DNA of 64,000 nt from Dokdonella sp. (GCA_023228465.1 JALOBC010000011.1:29938-93937); one strand, 5' to 3'; positions 27,998 through 37,947 are shown, counted from the stretch's first letter. Notes: generated by a model from the letters alone, not told the origin. Translations and numbers: made by a program.

Positions 27998-28063
27998 CGC
28001 GAAGAGGTTCCAAAAGGCGCCATGGTAGCCGTGGCCAGGAAGGGCGTCGAACCAGGCGTGGGG

Positions 28064-30160
28064 TCAGTCCGTCGGCGCCTCGAAGCCGGCGCGGAAGATG
28101 ACCATGCCCGGGGTCGCCCAAAGCGCATAGGCCGATTCGCTGAACTCGCCGGCGTCGCCATGGTTGCCCCATAGCGGTTCGATGCGGATTTCCAGCCGCG
28201 TCGTCCCGGCGGCCACGGCGAGCGGCGCATCCTGTTCCTGCCAGCGACGCAGCGTGTCGGGGCGCAGCGGCGGGAAGCTTCCGGCGGGCTGGCCATTGAT
28301 GATGATGCGCGCGGCCTGGCCGCCCGCGGCAGCGTCGGCGATGCGCCGCAGGCGCAGGTTTGCCGCCGGTTCGGGCAGGTCCATGCGGAACTGGCTGGCC
28401 CCCGCACCGGCGCGGCAGACCAGGGCGCTGCGCGGGGTGCCGGCGGCGTCGCTGAAACGGCCATCCAGGCGGCTGCAATCGGCGCCTGCGGGCGGCGTCC
28501 AGGCATGCCGTACCACGGCCCAGGGATCGCCGACTTCCAGCCGTGCCACGGGCACCAGTGCGCGCTGGTCGCTGGCGTATCCGCGTGCCACGGTCGCCAT
28601 GCACACGTCCAGGGGTTCCGCGGGCGATGCACCGGCTTCCTGCAGTACTTCGATGCCGTCGGCGAAGTTTGGCGCATCGGCCAGCAGCAGCCGCCACATC
28701 GCGCTGACGCCCTGGGGATCGACCAGGCTGGCGCCGGACCAGGGCTGGCGGTAGGGCTGGCCCCAGTTGAAGTAGAAGCCGCCGTTATAGAAGTCTTCCA
28801 GACCGGTGCCCGGCCAGGCCGGCGCCAGCATGCCGTCGAAACGGATGCGCGTGTCGCCTTCGAGATAGTGCGGGTCGCCGGCCCCGTGTGCGCTGAAGTG
28901 GCCGCCAAGCGCCATCAGACGCCCGCTGCCGGAAAGCGCCAGCAGGCGATGTTCATGGGTCGGGCCGCCGGTGCTGCAGGCCGCATGTTCGAGCGCGAAA
29001 TGGCGCGCGGCGCCCGCGGCCGGGGCGCCCGGATCGATGGACCAGTCCACGCGCATGGGTCCGGTCGTGCCCGCTGACAAGTTGCGCAGTCGGATCAGCA
29101 GGTCGCCACGAAATGGCATGGGCCACCACGAATAGAGCCGGTTTCCGGCGTCCCGCCCCTGCAGCGGCGAACGCATGGGCAGGGCCTGTGCGGCTTCGAC
29201 GCCGAAGGCCGCGGTCAGCGGAAGTGCCAGCACGGGTTCGCCGTCGGCTTCGATCTCCAGTTGCACGTTTGCCCAGGCGGCCGGGTCGGCATCGATGCGC
29301 AAACCCGCCAGCGTACCGCCGCCGGGTTGCGCGATGACATGAGCCTCGCCCGGCGCCAGGGAGAAGGAAGACGTCTGCATGCCGAGGCCGCGCGACCATG
29401 GATCCTCGCCTGTCGCAGCGAGGAACTCACGCAGTTGCAGGAAGGCATCGGCCACGCTGAAGTCGCTGGTCACGCTGCCGGGCGGCAGGCGCTGGGCGTC
29501 GATCTGGTACCACAGCCGGGGCGGCGAGGGCGCTGTCGCCATGCTGCATGGCCCGTCGAGATCGAGCCCGGTCAGCGCAATGCGCAGTCCCTGCCGAAAC
29601 GCGATGGGCACGTAGCTGGTGTAGCCGCCGCTGCCCGACGTGCGGTCAAACACCAATGGCGCGGTAAAGGGCAGGGTGGAGCCGTCGAACAGTCGCGCCA
29701 GCGGCAGGTCGAGCAGGGGTTGCGTGGCTTCGCCGAAGTACAGTCGCACGCGCAGCGTCTCGTCGAGACAGGTCGCCGTGGGCCCGCCACTGGTCAGCCA
29801 CAGGCGGGTGACCGCGCCGGCGCCCGGATCATCGAACAGCACGACTTCGCCGGCGTCCCGGTACAGCCAGCGGTCGGGGTAGGGGTTCGCGGCGGGCGGT
29901 TCGCTGCCCACGCCATGGCGGTCGTAGCGGCAGTTGTCGCTGCAGAAACTCGAAACCTCATGGGAAACCATGGCCGGCTCCAGGCGGCTCATCGCCTCCG
30001 GCGCCAGCCAGGGCGCCCATGCCGGACTCGCGGCCCACGCCGGACCCGCCAGGCAGCCGAGCGTGACCACCAAGGCCAGGGCCAGACGCTTCGCCGTCGA
30101 CCTGCGACCTGGGCGCAAGGGATCGGCAAGCAAGCTTGCCCAGACCCCGCGTGTGCTCAT
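28064..30160 (-). CDS. Secreted DUF2961 / GH172-type glycoside hydrolase
   Basis: A 698-residue exported protein. A signal peptide (KRLALALVVTLGCLAGPAWA) ends near residue 36-40. DUF2961 covers much of the rest, with PGTGLEDFYNGGFYFNWGQP near residue 450 matching its signature; the Glu in that segment corresponds to the presumed catalytic position of family GH172. Known GH172 enzymes act on fructo- or arabinofuranosides, but the substrate here is unknown. The protein ends MVIFRAGFEAPTD. AGGGATGAA precedes the ATG at 30160. It stands alone. Confidence 0.8.
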   Translation of the reverse strand: MSTRGVWASLLADPLRPGRRSTAKRLALALVVTLGCLAGPAWAASPAWAPWLAPEAMSRLEPAMVSHEVSSFCSDNCRYDRHGVGSEPPAANPYPDRWLYRDAGEVVLFDDPGAGAVTRLWLTSGGPTATCLDETLRVRLYFGEATQPLLDLPLARLFDGSTLPFTAPLVFDRTSGSGGYTSYVPIAFRQGLRIALTGLDLDGPCSMATAPSPPRLWYQIDAQRLPPGSVTSDFSVADAFLQLREFLAATGEDPWSRGLGMQTSSFSLAPGEAHVIAQPGGGTLAGLRIDADPAAWANVQLEIEADGEPVLALPLTAAFGVEAAQALPMRSPLQGRDAGNRLYSWWPMPFRGDLLIRLRNLSAGTTGPMRVDWSIDPGAPAAGAARHFALEHAACSTGGPTHEHRLLALSGSGRLMALGGHFSAHGAGDPHYLEGDTRIRFDGMLAPAWPGTGLEDFYNGGFYFNWGQPYRQPWSGASLVDPQGVSAMWRLLLADAPNFADGIEVLQEAGASPAEPLDVCMATVARGYASDQRALVPVARLEVGDPWAVVRHAWTPPAGADCSRLDGRFSDAAGTPRSALVCRAGAGASQFRMDLPEPAANLRLRRIADAAAGGQAARIIINGQPAGSFPPLRPDTLRRWQEQDAPLAVAAGTTRLEIRIEPLWGNHGDAGEFSESAYALWATPGMVIFRAGFEAPTD

Positions 30161-30364
30161 TTCATCCCTCCCCGCCACGGTGGGCCACCCCGTGCGACGC
30201 TGGCGTCTCGGCGCCCGGCTCGGCCGACCACGCTGCGATGAACGCCGCCGCCCGGCAGGCCGGGAAGCGGGCCGACCCTTGCCTGCGTATCGGGCCGGCC
30301 ACAGGTTAGCGCCTCGCGGCGCACGCTTCGATCACCCGGCCGCGGTGTTACTCTTCGCGCCCGC

Positions 30365-31168
30365 ATGGACATGCAAATCTCCGATCCCAGATTCCACGGC
30401 ATCGATCGCCTGTATGGCGTGGGCAGTGTCGCGCGCCTGCGGCGCGCGCGGGTCTGCGTGGTCGGCATCGGCGGGGTCGGCTCCTGGGTAGTCGAGGCGC
30501 TGGCGCGCAGCGGTGTGGGGCACCTGGCCCTGATCGATGCCGACGATGTCTGCCTGAGCAATACAAATCGCCAGCTGCATGCGCTGGAGGGCGAATACGG
30601 CAGGTCCAAGGTCGAGGTAATGGCGCAGCGCGCGCGCCGCATCCAGCCGGACATCGAGGTCGATCCGCTGGCCCAGTTCCTGACCCCGGGCAACCTCGCC
30701 AGCCTGCTCGGTCGCGGCTACGATCTGGTCATCGACTGCTGCGATGCATTCCGCGTCAAGGTGGAAACCATCGCCTGGTGCCGGCGCCGCAAGTTGCCGC
30801 TCATCACCTGCGGTTCGGCCGGCGGCCGCACCGATCCGACGCTGGTTTCGGTGCGCGACCTGTCGCGGACCGAGCACGATGCCCTGCTCGCCCTGGTGCG
30901 CAAGAAGCTGCGCGAGGAATTCCACTTCCCACGCGGCCCGAAGCGCTATTTCGGTGTGCAGGCGGTCTATTCGCGCGAGAACGTGCGTTATCCGCAAGCC
31001 GACGGCAGCGTCTGTGGCCTGCGCCCGGCCGGCGGCGATTCGTTGAAGCTCGATTGCGGCGGCGGCCTGGGTGCCGCGGCCCACATCACGGCCGCGTTCG
31101 CGTTCGCGGCCGTTTCGCGGGCCCTGCCACGCCTGCTCGCCAGCGCCGCGAAGGACGAAGAAGCCTGA
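30365..31168 (+). CDS. tcdA: tRNA threonylcarbamoyladenosine dehydratase
   Basis: A 267-residue ThiF/E1-like protein. The ATP-binding glycine loop is VCVVGIGGVGSWVVEALARSG (residues 30-50), the Asp of LIDADDVCLSN follows, and later segments are VIDCCDAFRVKV and LITCGSAGGRTDPT, all typical of TcdA (CsdL, YgdL). The enzyme uses ATP to cyclise t6A37 to ct6A37 in ANN-decoding tRNAs. The length equals E. coli TcdA (268). Neither csdA nor csdE is adjacent. Confidence 0.95.
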   Translation: MDMQISDPRFHGIDRLYGVGSVARLRRARVCVVGIGGVGSWVVEALARSGVGHLALIDADDVCLSNTNRQLHALEGEYGRSKVEVMAQRARRIQPDIEVDPLAQFLTPGNLASLLGRGYDLVIDCCDAFRVKVETIAWCRRRKLPLITCGSAGGRTDPTLVSVRDLSRTEHDALLALVRKKLREEFHFPRGPKRYFGVQAVYSRENVRYPQADGSVCGLRPAGGDSLKLDCGGGLGAAAHITAAFAFAAVSRALPRLLASAAKDEEA

Positions 31169-31382
31169 CCTGATGGATGCCCGGCTTGGTGAAGAAGAGG
31201 GGCTTGCGGAGCGTGCAGGGCGCATGCGCGCCTGACCGGCCACGCTGGAACGGTGGCGGATGGAGCGTTGCGGCGCACGTGGCGGGCTTGCGTGCCCGCG
31301 CCATGGATATCCGAACGCGCAGGCGGGCAGGCCGCGTCCGAGCGTCATGCTCTCGACATCCAGCGACATGGGAGGAACCACG

Positions 31383-31808
31383 ATGGCCCCGATCAAACGT
31401 GCAACGGGAAATGACGAGCGCTCTGCGGCGGGTCGCATCGACGCGCAGATCCGGGCGCTGGATGATTGGCGCGGCCGGACCCTGGCTCGGGTTCGCGAAC
31501 TGATCCGACGCGCGGATCCGGAAGTCACCGAAGAAGTGAAATGGGTGAAGCCGAGCAACCCTGCGGGCGTGCCGGTCTGGTCGCACGACGGGATCATCTG
31601 TACGGGTGAAACGTACAAGGACAAGGTGAAGCTGACCTTCGCGCGCGGCGCTTCCCTCGAGGACCCCGCCAGGCTCTTCAACGCCAGCCTGGAGGCCGGC
31701 ACCCGGCGCGCCATCGACATCCACGCAGGCGATGTCATCGACGAAGCGGCGTTCGCGAGGCTGATCGAGGCCGCGGTGGCGCTCAACCGGTCGAAGCTGC
31801 AGGGCTGA
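31383..31808 (+). CDS. DUF1801 domain protein
   Basis: A 141-residue protein with the DUF1801 (YdhG-like) core: RVRELIRRADPEVTEEVKW, KPSNPAGVPVWSHDGIICTG and DKVKLTFARGASLEDP, which form a small alpha/beta domain. GGAGGA lies about 8 nt upstream of the ATG. The family is widespread and structurally related to frataxin/YdhG folds, but has no firm function. It is preceded by a 214-bp gap without recognisable features. Confidence 0.82.
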   Translation: MAPIKRATGNDERSAAGRIDAQIRALDDWRGRTLARVRELIRRADPEVTEEVKWVKPSNPAGVPVWSHDGIICTGETYKDKVKLTFARGASLEDPARLFNASLEAGTRRAIDIHAGDVIDEAAFARLIEAAVALNRSKLQG

Positions 31809-31907
31809 GCGCGGGCGGCCCGCGCATGTCAGGGAGAACGCGCGACCCGCGCGGGCCTGGCATCGTGCGTTGTGCCGCGGGGCCCGGATCCCCCACGCGG
31901 ACGCGGC

Positions 31908-32705
31908 TCAAGGCGGAGGCGCGTCGCCAGGTGTCCAGCGTCCGGCTGCCAGGCCGAACAGGCGCCGCGCGTTGGCCGTCGTGGCGCGGGCGATGTCATC
32001 CGGTGATTCGTCGCGCAGTTCCGCCACCACCCGGCACACCTCGGCCAGGCGCGCCGGTTCGTTGCGTTCGCCGCGGTGGCCGTGGAGGGGCTGGTCGGGC
32101 GCATCGGTTTCCAGCACCAGGAACTCGATCGGCATCCCGCTCACGATCCTGCGCAGGCGCCGGGCGCGCGGCCAGGTCACCGGACCGCCGATGCCGATGA
32201 GAAAGCCCAGTGCCCACAGCTGGCGCGCCTGCTCGGGGCTGCCGGAGAAACTGTGCACGACGCCGCGCAAGCTGCCGACGCGGCGCAGCGCCAGGGTGAC
32301 TTCCTCCAGCGCGCGGCGGGCGTGCAGGATCAGTGGCAATTCGAACTCGCGCGCGAGCTCGAGCTGCGCGTTGAAATAGCCGCGCTGGGCCTCGGCGTCG
32401 GCGTCCTCGATCCAGAAGTCGAGGCCGCATTCGCCCACCGCCACCGGCCGCTCGCGTTGCAGCCAGTCGCGCAGCAGGGCGAGATGCTCCGGCCGGTGTT
32501 GGCCCGTGAACATCGGATGCAGGCCCCAGGCGGGATGCAGGCCGTCGTGGGCGCGGCACAGTGCGCCGATCGGCCCGAAGCCGGTCACGCCGATGGCCGG
32601 GATGACCTGGGTGGTCACGCCGGCCGCGCGCGCGCGGGCGATCACGTCGTCGCGGTCGGCGTCGAACTCCGCTGCATCGAGATGGCAGTGCGAGTCGGTC
32701 AGCAC
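31908..32705 (-). CDS. TatD-family metal-dependent hydrolase
   Basis: A 265-residue TIM-barrel protein with the TatD ligand set: DSHCHLDAAEFD at the N-terminus, Glu in VAVGECGLDFW, His in LPLILHARRA, His in GVVHSFSGSPEQA and Asp in LVLETDAPDQPL. TatD enzymes are Mg2+-dependent nucleases (3'-5' exonuclease or AP endonuclease). The GTG at 32705 begins 8 nt after the stop of the upstream protease gene, so the two may be co-transcribed although functionally unrelated. The frame stays open upstream inside the protease gene, which is not part of this protein. Confidence 0.92.
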   Translation of the reverse strand: MLTDSHCHLDAAEFDADRDDVIARARAAGVTTQVIPAIGVTGFGPIGALCRAHDGLHPAWGLHPMFTGQHRPEHLALLRDWLQRERPVAVGECGLDFWIEDADAEAQRGYFNAQLELAREFELPLILHARRALEEVTLALRRVGSLRGVVHSFSGSPEQARQLWALGFLIGIGGPVTWPRARRLRRIVSGMPIEFLVLETDAPDQPLHGHRGERNEPARLAEVCRVVAELRDESPDDIARATTANARRLFGLAAGRWTPGDAPPP

Positions 32706-32713
32706 GCGCTGCG

Positions 32714-34219
32714 TCAGGGCCGCGTCGCGCGGCGGTGGGGAAGCTGCCGCAGGATGGACGGGGTGTCCAGCGGCGGGCGTTGGCTGACCGGTTCCGCCGG
32801 CGCCGTGGTGCCACCCGGGATGCTGCGGGTGCCGGTGTGGTCCGGGTCCAGCCAGTCGCGCAGGCGCTGGTCCGCGCTGGCGCCATCCCAGGCGATGGCG
32901 AACTTGCCGTAACAGTCGCCGCCGTTGTCGGGCCGGGTGGGTGCGCTGCTGCTGCATTGCGCGTTGCCGCCGCTCAGCATGCCGATCAGGCGGCGCGCCC
33001 CGTCGCCGGCACCCGCCGGGGCGAACAGGCCGGATCCGGACGAGCCGCCTTCGGTGGTGCCCTGGCTATACGGGCCGGTCTGCCAATGCGTGTTCGCCGG
33101 ACCGCCGTACACGGTGCAGTTCCTGATCGTCGCCGGGCGCGGACCGGCGGTGATCTTCTTCACGTCGCCGGAGGGGTGGTGGATACCGATGGTGCCACTG
33201 GGCGTGGTGTTGGTGGCGTCCCAGCCGGCGCGGTACACGTTCCACGCGGCGGCGGGCGCCTCCTTGAGCTCGAGCAGGCTGAAATCCACGTCGGCGCGCG
33301 CCGCGCGCAACCAGGCGCCGCTCTGGTTGTCCTTGAAGAAACCCCCGGTCGGCATGCCCAGGCTCTGGCAGCGCGTGGACTGGTAGTTCCAATAGACGGA
33401 GATGGAGTTGGCTTCCGCGGCGCTGTCGATGCAGTGCCCGGCGGTCAGGAACCAGTTCTTGCGCGTGCGCGGCACGTCGGCGAGCAGGGTGCCGCTGCAC
33501 ATGTAGTACTGGCCGTCGTCATCGTTGCGGAACTCGATATAGGCGACCGCGCGGATCTCGTCCGCATAGGGCTGCCCAAGGTCGCAGACCACATCGATGT
33601 TGCATTCGCCGGAAGCGCCGGGCTGGCCGATCTTGCTGCGCCCGAACACGTCGCGAAAGCCGGCACCGACGACGCCCAGGCGCAGCTGGCCGGCCTCGAT
33701 GGACTGGCCGGCCGGTACGTGCAGCTCGATGATGGCGCTGTCGCCGGGCAGCACCGGCGCCTCGAAGCGGCCGTCGTTGTCGTCGGCGATGGTGTAGGGG
33801 CCTTGCCAGTAGTCGTCGGCGCCGATCACGTGCAGGCTTGCGCCGGTGGGCAGCCTGAACACGTCGAAGCCCAGGCGCAGGTCGGTCGCGCCGCTCACGC
33901 GCACCCGCGCCCGCCACAGTTGCGAGCCATCGGGCAGGTTGTCGATGCGGCCCTGCAAGGTCGGTGCGACGGCGGTAGCCAGGCTCTCGGCGACCTGCGC
34001 GCGCTTGACCTGCATGCCGGGTGCGCGCAGCGCCCGGTCGGCATCGCGCAACAGCGCCGCGGCATCGATGCTGCCGAGATCCTCGATGGCGAGATTGAAG
34101 CCGACCTTGGTCGGATGGGTCAGGCTGTAGGGCGGTTCACCCTGGCGCGCGACGCTGGTGCCGGCGGCGACGAACAGGGCGAGGGCGGTCAGGACGACGA
34201 TGGAGTGAAGATGGCGCAT
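32714..34219 (-). CDS. Secreted trypsin-like serine protease (lysyl endopeptidase-like)
   Basis: A 501-residue exported protease with signal peptide (VVLTALALFVAAGTSVA), a pro-region to about residue 190, and an S1-type catalytic domain. His lies in NWFLTAGHCIDSAA, Asp in ARADVDFSLLELKEAP and Ser in TTEGGSSGSGLFAPAG. Disulfide-prone Cys residues and TGGFFKDNQSGAWL resemble Achromobacter protease I-type lysyl endopeptidases. A Pro-rich tail follows. The specificity is not certain from sequence. The start at 34219 has GGAA upstream; an ATG four codons earlier is an alternative. Confidence 0.87.
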   Translation of the reverse strand: MRHLHSIVVLTALALFVAAGTSVARQGEPPYSLTHPTKVGFNLAIEDLGSIDAAALLRDADRALRAPGMQVKRAQVAESLATAVAPTLQGRIDNLPDGSQLWRARVRVSGATDLRLGFDVFRLPTGASLHVIGADDYWQGPYTIADDNDGRFEAPVLPGDSAIIELHVPAGQSIEAGQLRLGVVGAGFRDVFGRSKIGQPGASGECNIDVVCDLGQPYADEIRAVAYIEFRNDDDGQYYMCSGTLLADVPRTRKNWFLTAGHCIDSAAEANSISVYWNYQSTRCQSLGMPTGGFFKDNQSGAWLRAARADVDFSLLELKEAPAAAWNVYRAGWDATNTTPSGTIGIHHPSGDVKKITAGPRPATIRNCTVYGGPANTHWQTGPYSQGTTEGGSSGSGLFAPAGAGDGARRLIGMLSGGNAQCSSSAPTRPDNGGDCYGKFAIAWDGASADQRLRDWLDPDHTGTRSIPGGTTAPAEPVSQRPPLDTPSILRQLPHRRATRP

Positions 34220-34326
34220 TTTGGATTCCATGCGAAAGCCGAGCCCGATGGTAGCCCGAAGGCAGCAGGTGGATGCAATCTGGCTGCCGGGTCGATACGA
34301 TCGGCTCATCTTCGGAGGAGACCTTC

Positions 34327-35079
34327 ATGCAGAGCGGCAACCCCACCCTGAACCAGAACACCTTCCTCGACGTCGGCAGCGGCCGGGTCCTGTCCGGCGA
34401 GGGCGCGATGACGATGAACGGCACGGTCAACAAGACCGCCTTCCTGCTCATCCTCGCGCTGGTCGGCGCCATGTTCAGCTGGAGCCGCTACGCCGGCCCG
34501 GAGAGCATTCCCGGCCTGATGCCGCTCGCCATCGGCGGCGCCGTCGTCGGCCTCGTACTGGCGCTGGTGACGGTCTTCAAGAAGACCTGGGCGCCGATCA
34601 CCGCGCCGTTGTATGCCGCGATCCAGGGCGTTTTCATCGGCGCGATTTCAGTCATCTTCGAGGCGCGCTTCCCGGGCATCGTGATGCAGGCGGTCGGTCT
34701 CACGTTCGGCGTGATGGCCGCCATGCTGATGGCCTATCGCAGTGGCCTGATCCGCGCCACCGAAAAGTTCAAGCTCGGTGTGGTCGCGGCCACCGGCGGC
34801 GTGCTGCTGCTCTACCTGGCCAATTTCGTGATGGGCTTCTTCGGCCATTCGATCGGCATCGTCACTTCCAACAGCGCCATGGGCATCGGCTTCAGCCTGG
34901 TGGTGGTGGTGATTGCCGCGCTGAACCTCATCCTCGACTTCGACCTGATCGAATCGGGCGTTGCCCAGGGCGCACCCAGGTACATGGAGTGGTACGGAGC
35001 GTTTGCCCTGGTGGTGACGCTGGTGTGGCTGTACCTGGAGATGCTGCGGCTTCTTTCGAAGGTGCAATCCAGGAACTGA
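34327..35079 (+). CDS. Bax inhibitor-1/YccA-family membrane protein
   Basis: A 250-residue protein with seven predicted membrane helices after a polar N-terminus of about 35 residues (NPTLNQNTFLDVG). TMNGTVNKTAFLLILALVGA opens the membrane part, and LILDFDLIESGV with MEWYGAFALVVTLVWLYLE in the last helices is characteristic of the bacterial BaxI_1 branch of the BI-1 family. Structural work on BsYetJ suggests pH-gated calcium leak activity in relatives; a role here is inferred. GGAGGAG sits about 7 nt before the ATG. Confidence 0.92.
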   Translation: MQSGNPTLNQNTFLDVGSGRVLSGEGAMTMNGTVNKTAFLLILALVGAMFSWSRYAGPESIPGLMPLAIGGAVVGLVLALVTVFKKTWAPITAPLYAAIQGVFIGAISVIFEARFPGIVMQAVGLTFGVMAAMLMAYRSGLIRATEKFKLGVVAATGGVLLLYLANFVMGFFGHSIGIVTSNSAMGIGFSLVVVVIAALNLILDFDLIESGVAQGAPRYMEWYGAFALVVTLVWLYLEMLRLLSKVQSRN

Positions 35080-35207
35080 CGGCCACCCGTCGGGCAGCGC
35101 GGGTGGCCGCGCGGAGCCGGGGCAGGCGCGGTTTGCGCAGGCCACCTGCGGCTACGGCGGCCGCCCGAGCGCGCCGCCTGCCAAGTCCCGCTGGGGACGG
35201 GCGGCGC

Positions 35208-35861
35208 TCAGCGCTTCTGCGCGAGCATCAGGCCATCGCCCACCGTGAGCAGGACCGGCGCGACGCGCTGGTCGCCGTGGATCTTTGCGTTGAGCCGGCT
35301 CAGTGCCGCGCTGTCCGCATCACCGGGCGCGGGGTCGATCACGCGCCCGGACCAGAGCATGTTGTCGAGCGCGATGATGCCGCCCGGTCGCAGCAGGTCC
35401 AGGCAGCCCTCGTAATAGGCGTCGTAGCCCGCCTTGTCGGCATCGATGTAGGCGAAGTCGAACGGGTGTCCGGTTTCTTCGCGCAGGCGGGCAAGCGTCT
35501 CGATGGCCGGTCCGAGGCGCAGCTCGATGCGCTCGGCAATCCCGGCTTCCTTCCAGTAGCGCCTGGCGATCTGCGTCCATGCCTCGCTGACGTCGCAGCA
35601 GACCAGCTGGCCATCGGCGGGCAGGGCACGGGCGATGGCCAGCGCGCTGTAGCCGGTGAAGGTGCCGATCTCGATCGCGCGCCTGGCGCCGAGGCAGCGC
35701 ACCAGCAGCGCCAGCAGCGCGACCTGGTCGGCGCCGGTCTGCATGCCGCCCTGCGGCAGTTGCAGGGTTTCCTCGCGCAGGCGCCGGGCAAGGGCGTCTT
35801 CGCGGGTGTGCTCTAGGACGTAGTCTTCGATGGGCTGCGGGATGACGATGTCGCGGGGCAT
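35208..35861 (-). CDS. Class I SAM-dependent O-methyltransferase (CCoAOMT-like)
   Basis: A 217-residue Rossmann methyltransferase. SAM-binding motif I is AIEIGTFTGYSALAIA (residues about 63-78), the acidic loop is VCCDVSEAW, and FAYIDADKAGYDAYYE with IIALDNMLWSGRV carries the metal-binding Asp/Asp/Asn typical of caffeoyl-CoA and catechol O-methyltransferases. The natural acceptor is unknown. It starts 28 nt after the stop of the 2OG-dioxygenase gene on the same strand, so the two are probably one transcript. Confidence 0.93.
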   Translation of the reverse strand: MPRDIVIPQPIEDYVLEHTREDALARRLREETLQLPQGGMQTGADQVALLALLVRCLGARRAIEIGTFTGYSALAIARALPADGQLVCCDVSEAWTQIARRYWKEAGIAERIELRLGPAIETLARLREETGHPFDFAYIDADKAGYDAYYEGCLDLLRPGGIIALDNMLWSGRVIDPAPGDADSAALSRLNAKIHGDQRVAPVLLTVGDGLMLAQKR

Positions 35862-35889
35862 GCAGGTCCTCGGCTCGGGGTGGGGAAGG

Positions 35890-36621
35890 TCAATCGCGGT
35901 GTGCGGCGTTGCGGTCGCGACCGGCGCCGAGGCGCCGGTCCAGGTCGCCGAAGAGCTTCTTGAACAGGCGCGAGAGCTTGCCGCGCCGGGTCTTGCGGAG
36001 CTTCTCCTCCTCGCTGGTCAGCCAGGCGATCTGGATCACGCGGCGCTCGCCTTCGTGGGGCAGGTGGCCATGGAACGAATTGTCGGCGCGGGCGAACGCA
36101 GCCAGGTTGCCATACAGCGGACGCAGCTCCGGCACGACCAGGTCGTCGATGTCGTCGATGCGGTTGAGGAACCTCAGGCAGCCGCCGCTGATCGCCGGCC
36201 ATTCCTCGTTGAGATAGACCAGCGCGGTGACGATTTTCGAGCGGCTGTCGGTATGGATGGTGCCGTGACGCTTGTTGAGGAAGCGGCACAGCGTGACCAG
36301 GTGCGGGTATTGCCCGAGGTGCGGGATGCCCAGCCGTGCGCCGATGGCGTCGGCAAAGGCCGGCGCGGTGAGCTCGTCGATCAGGCGGTTGACCGACGGG
36401 CCGCAGTCCTCGCGCTGCCAGGGAAAGAAGCCGGCGCTCGGGTAGCGCGGGAAGTCGCGGGCCAGTTCCTCGCGCGCCGAATCGGGCACCTGGTCGCGCG
36501 CAATCAGGAAATGGAAGGGTTCGCTGCGCACCAGCGTCGTCGGCGCGTCCAGGCGCGCCGGATCGAGCAGGCGGGGTGGCTGCTCGGCACTGGATTGAAG
36601 GGGCAGGGTGGTTGCGTTCAT
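35890..36621 (-). CDS. 2-oxoglutarate/Fe(II)-dependent oxygenase
   Basis: A 243-residue double-stranded beta-helix oxygenase. The facial triad is visible as HTDSRSK (His-x-Asp) around residue 125 and the distal His in DNSFHGHLPHEGERRVIQ, with the Arg of GERRVIQIAW as the 2OG-binding residue. A basic tail (EEKLRKTRRGKLSRLFKKLF) ends the protein. Members hydroxylate proteins or small molecules; the target is unknown. It lies upstream of an O-methyltransferase gene, suggesting joint modification of one substrate. Confidence 0.88.
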   Translation of the reverse strand: MNATTLPLQSSAEQPPRLLDPARLDAPTTLVRSEPFHFLIARDQVPDSAREELARDFPRYPSAGFFPWQREDCGPSVNRLIDELTAPAFADAIGARLGIPHLGQYPHLVTLCRFLNKRHGTIHTDSRSKIVTALVYLNEEWPAISGGCLRFLNRIDDIDDLVVPELRPLYGNLAAFARADNSFHGHLPHEGERRVIQIAWLTSEEEKLRKTRRGKLSRLFKKLFGDLDRRLGAGRDRNAAHRD

Positions 36622-36803
36622 GGCCGGACCCGGGCAGGGAACAATGCTTCGATTGTAGTGCCGCGATGGACAGCCGGCAGCGCGATCCCTAGAATATGCG
36701 CTCGCCTCGATTCCTTTTCCCCGGACTGGCTCGCGCCAGGCTGCGGGCGCCGTCGCATTCGGTGCGCGCAATCCGGCGTACCCTGAACCTCACGGGCGAA
36801 CGC

Positions 36804-37943
36804 ATGACCATTCCCGCTCTCCTTGCCCTCGCCGATGGCAGCACGTTCCACGGCGTTTCAATCGGCGTGCCCGGCCAAACGGTCGGCGAAACCGTATTCA
36901 ACACCGCCATGTCGGGCTACCAGGAGATCCTGACCGATGCGTCCTACGCACGGCAGATCGTCACCCTGACCTATCCGCACATCGGCAACACCGGCTGCAA
37001 CGCCGCCGATGACGAATCGGACCGCGTGCAGGCCGCCGGCCTGGTCATCCGCGATCTGCCGCTGATTGCCAGCAACTGGCGCAGCGAGGAAAGCCTGGGC
37101 GCGTATCTCGAGCGCAACCAGGTGGTCGCCATCGCCGGCATCGATACGCGCCGCCTCACCCGCATCCTGCGCGAAGGCGGCGCCCAGGGCGGCTGCATCG
37201 TCGCCGGTGCGGAGCTTTCCGCCGCCGCGGCGATCGAGGCGGCACGGGGTTTCCCCGGTCTGGCCGGCATGGACCTGGCCAGGGTCGTATCACGCAAGGC
37301 GCCCACGGTGTGGCGACAGGGTTGCTACGACCTCGACAGCCGCAGCTTCCTGCAGCCGGAGGCACGCTTTCGCGTGGTCGCCTACGACTATGGCACCAAG
37401 CGCAACATCCTGCGCCTGCTGGTGGATCGCGGCTGCGAGTTGACCGTGGTGCCGGCGCAGACACCGGCCAGCGAAGTGCTGGCGATGCAGCCCGATGGCG
37501 TCTTCCTGTCCAACGGTCCGGGCGACCCGGAGCCTTGCGATTACGCGGTCGAGGCCCTGCGCGAATTCCTGCGCGTGAAGCTGCCGATGTTCGGCATCTG
37601 CCTTGGCCACCAGCTGCTCGGCCTGGCGGTGGGTGCACGCACCATGAAGCTCAAGTTCGGCCATCATGGGGCCAACCATCCGGTGCTGGATCTGGACAGC
37701 GGCCGGGTGATGATTTCCAGCCAGAACCACGGCTTCGCCATCGACGAGGCCAGCCTGCCCGCCAATGCGCGCGCCACCCACCGTTCGCTGTTCGACGGCA
37801 CCCTGCAGGGCATCGCCCTCAGCGACGCACCGGCCTTCAGTTTCCAGGGCCATCCGGAAGCCTGCCCCGGTCCTCATGACGTGGCGGCCCTGTTCGATCG
37901 CTTCATCCAGCTCATGGAGGCGCACGCGGCTACCGCGGCGTAA
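36804..37943 (+). CDS. carA: Carbamoyl-phosphate synthase, small (glutaminase) subunit
   Basis: A 379-residue protein with the CarA N-terminal domain ([17 protein letters not shown]) and a class I glutamine amidotransferase domain. The nucleophile Cys lies in [15 protein letters not shown], and the His and Glu of the triad lie in [15 protein letters not shown]. It supplies ammonia from glutamine to CarB for arginine and pyrimidine synthesis. CarB follows after one short gene. The ATG at 36804 gives the standard length (E. coli 382). Confidence 0.97.
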   Translation: MTIPALLALADGSTFHGVSIGVPGQTVGETVFNTAMSGYQEILTDASYARQIVTLTYPHIGNTGCNAADDESDRVQAAGLVIRDLPLIASNWRSEESLGAYLERNQVVAIAGIDTRRLTRILREGGAQGGCIVAGAELSAAAAIEAARGFPGLAGMDLARVVSRKAPTVWRQGCYDLDSRSFLQPEARFRVVAYDYGTKRNILRLLVDRGCELTVVPAQTPASEVLAMQPDGVFLSNGPGDPEPCDYAVEALREFLRVKLPMFGICLGHQLLGLAVGARTMKLKFGHHGANHPVLDLDSGRVMISSQNHGFAIDEASLPANARATHRSLFDGTLQGIALSDAPAFSFQGHPEACPGPHDVAALFDRFIQLMEAHAATAA

Positions 37944-37947
37944 TGAA

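Noticed and set aside
31908-32957. A longer TatD protein starting near 32957
   Set aside because: The extra codons lie within the serine-protease gene, and the conserved TatD start DSHCHLD is only four codons after the GTG at 32705.
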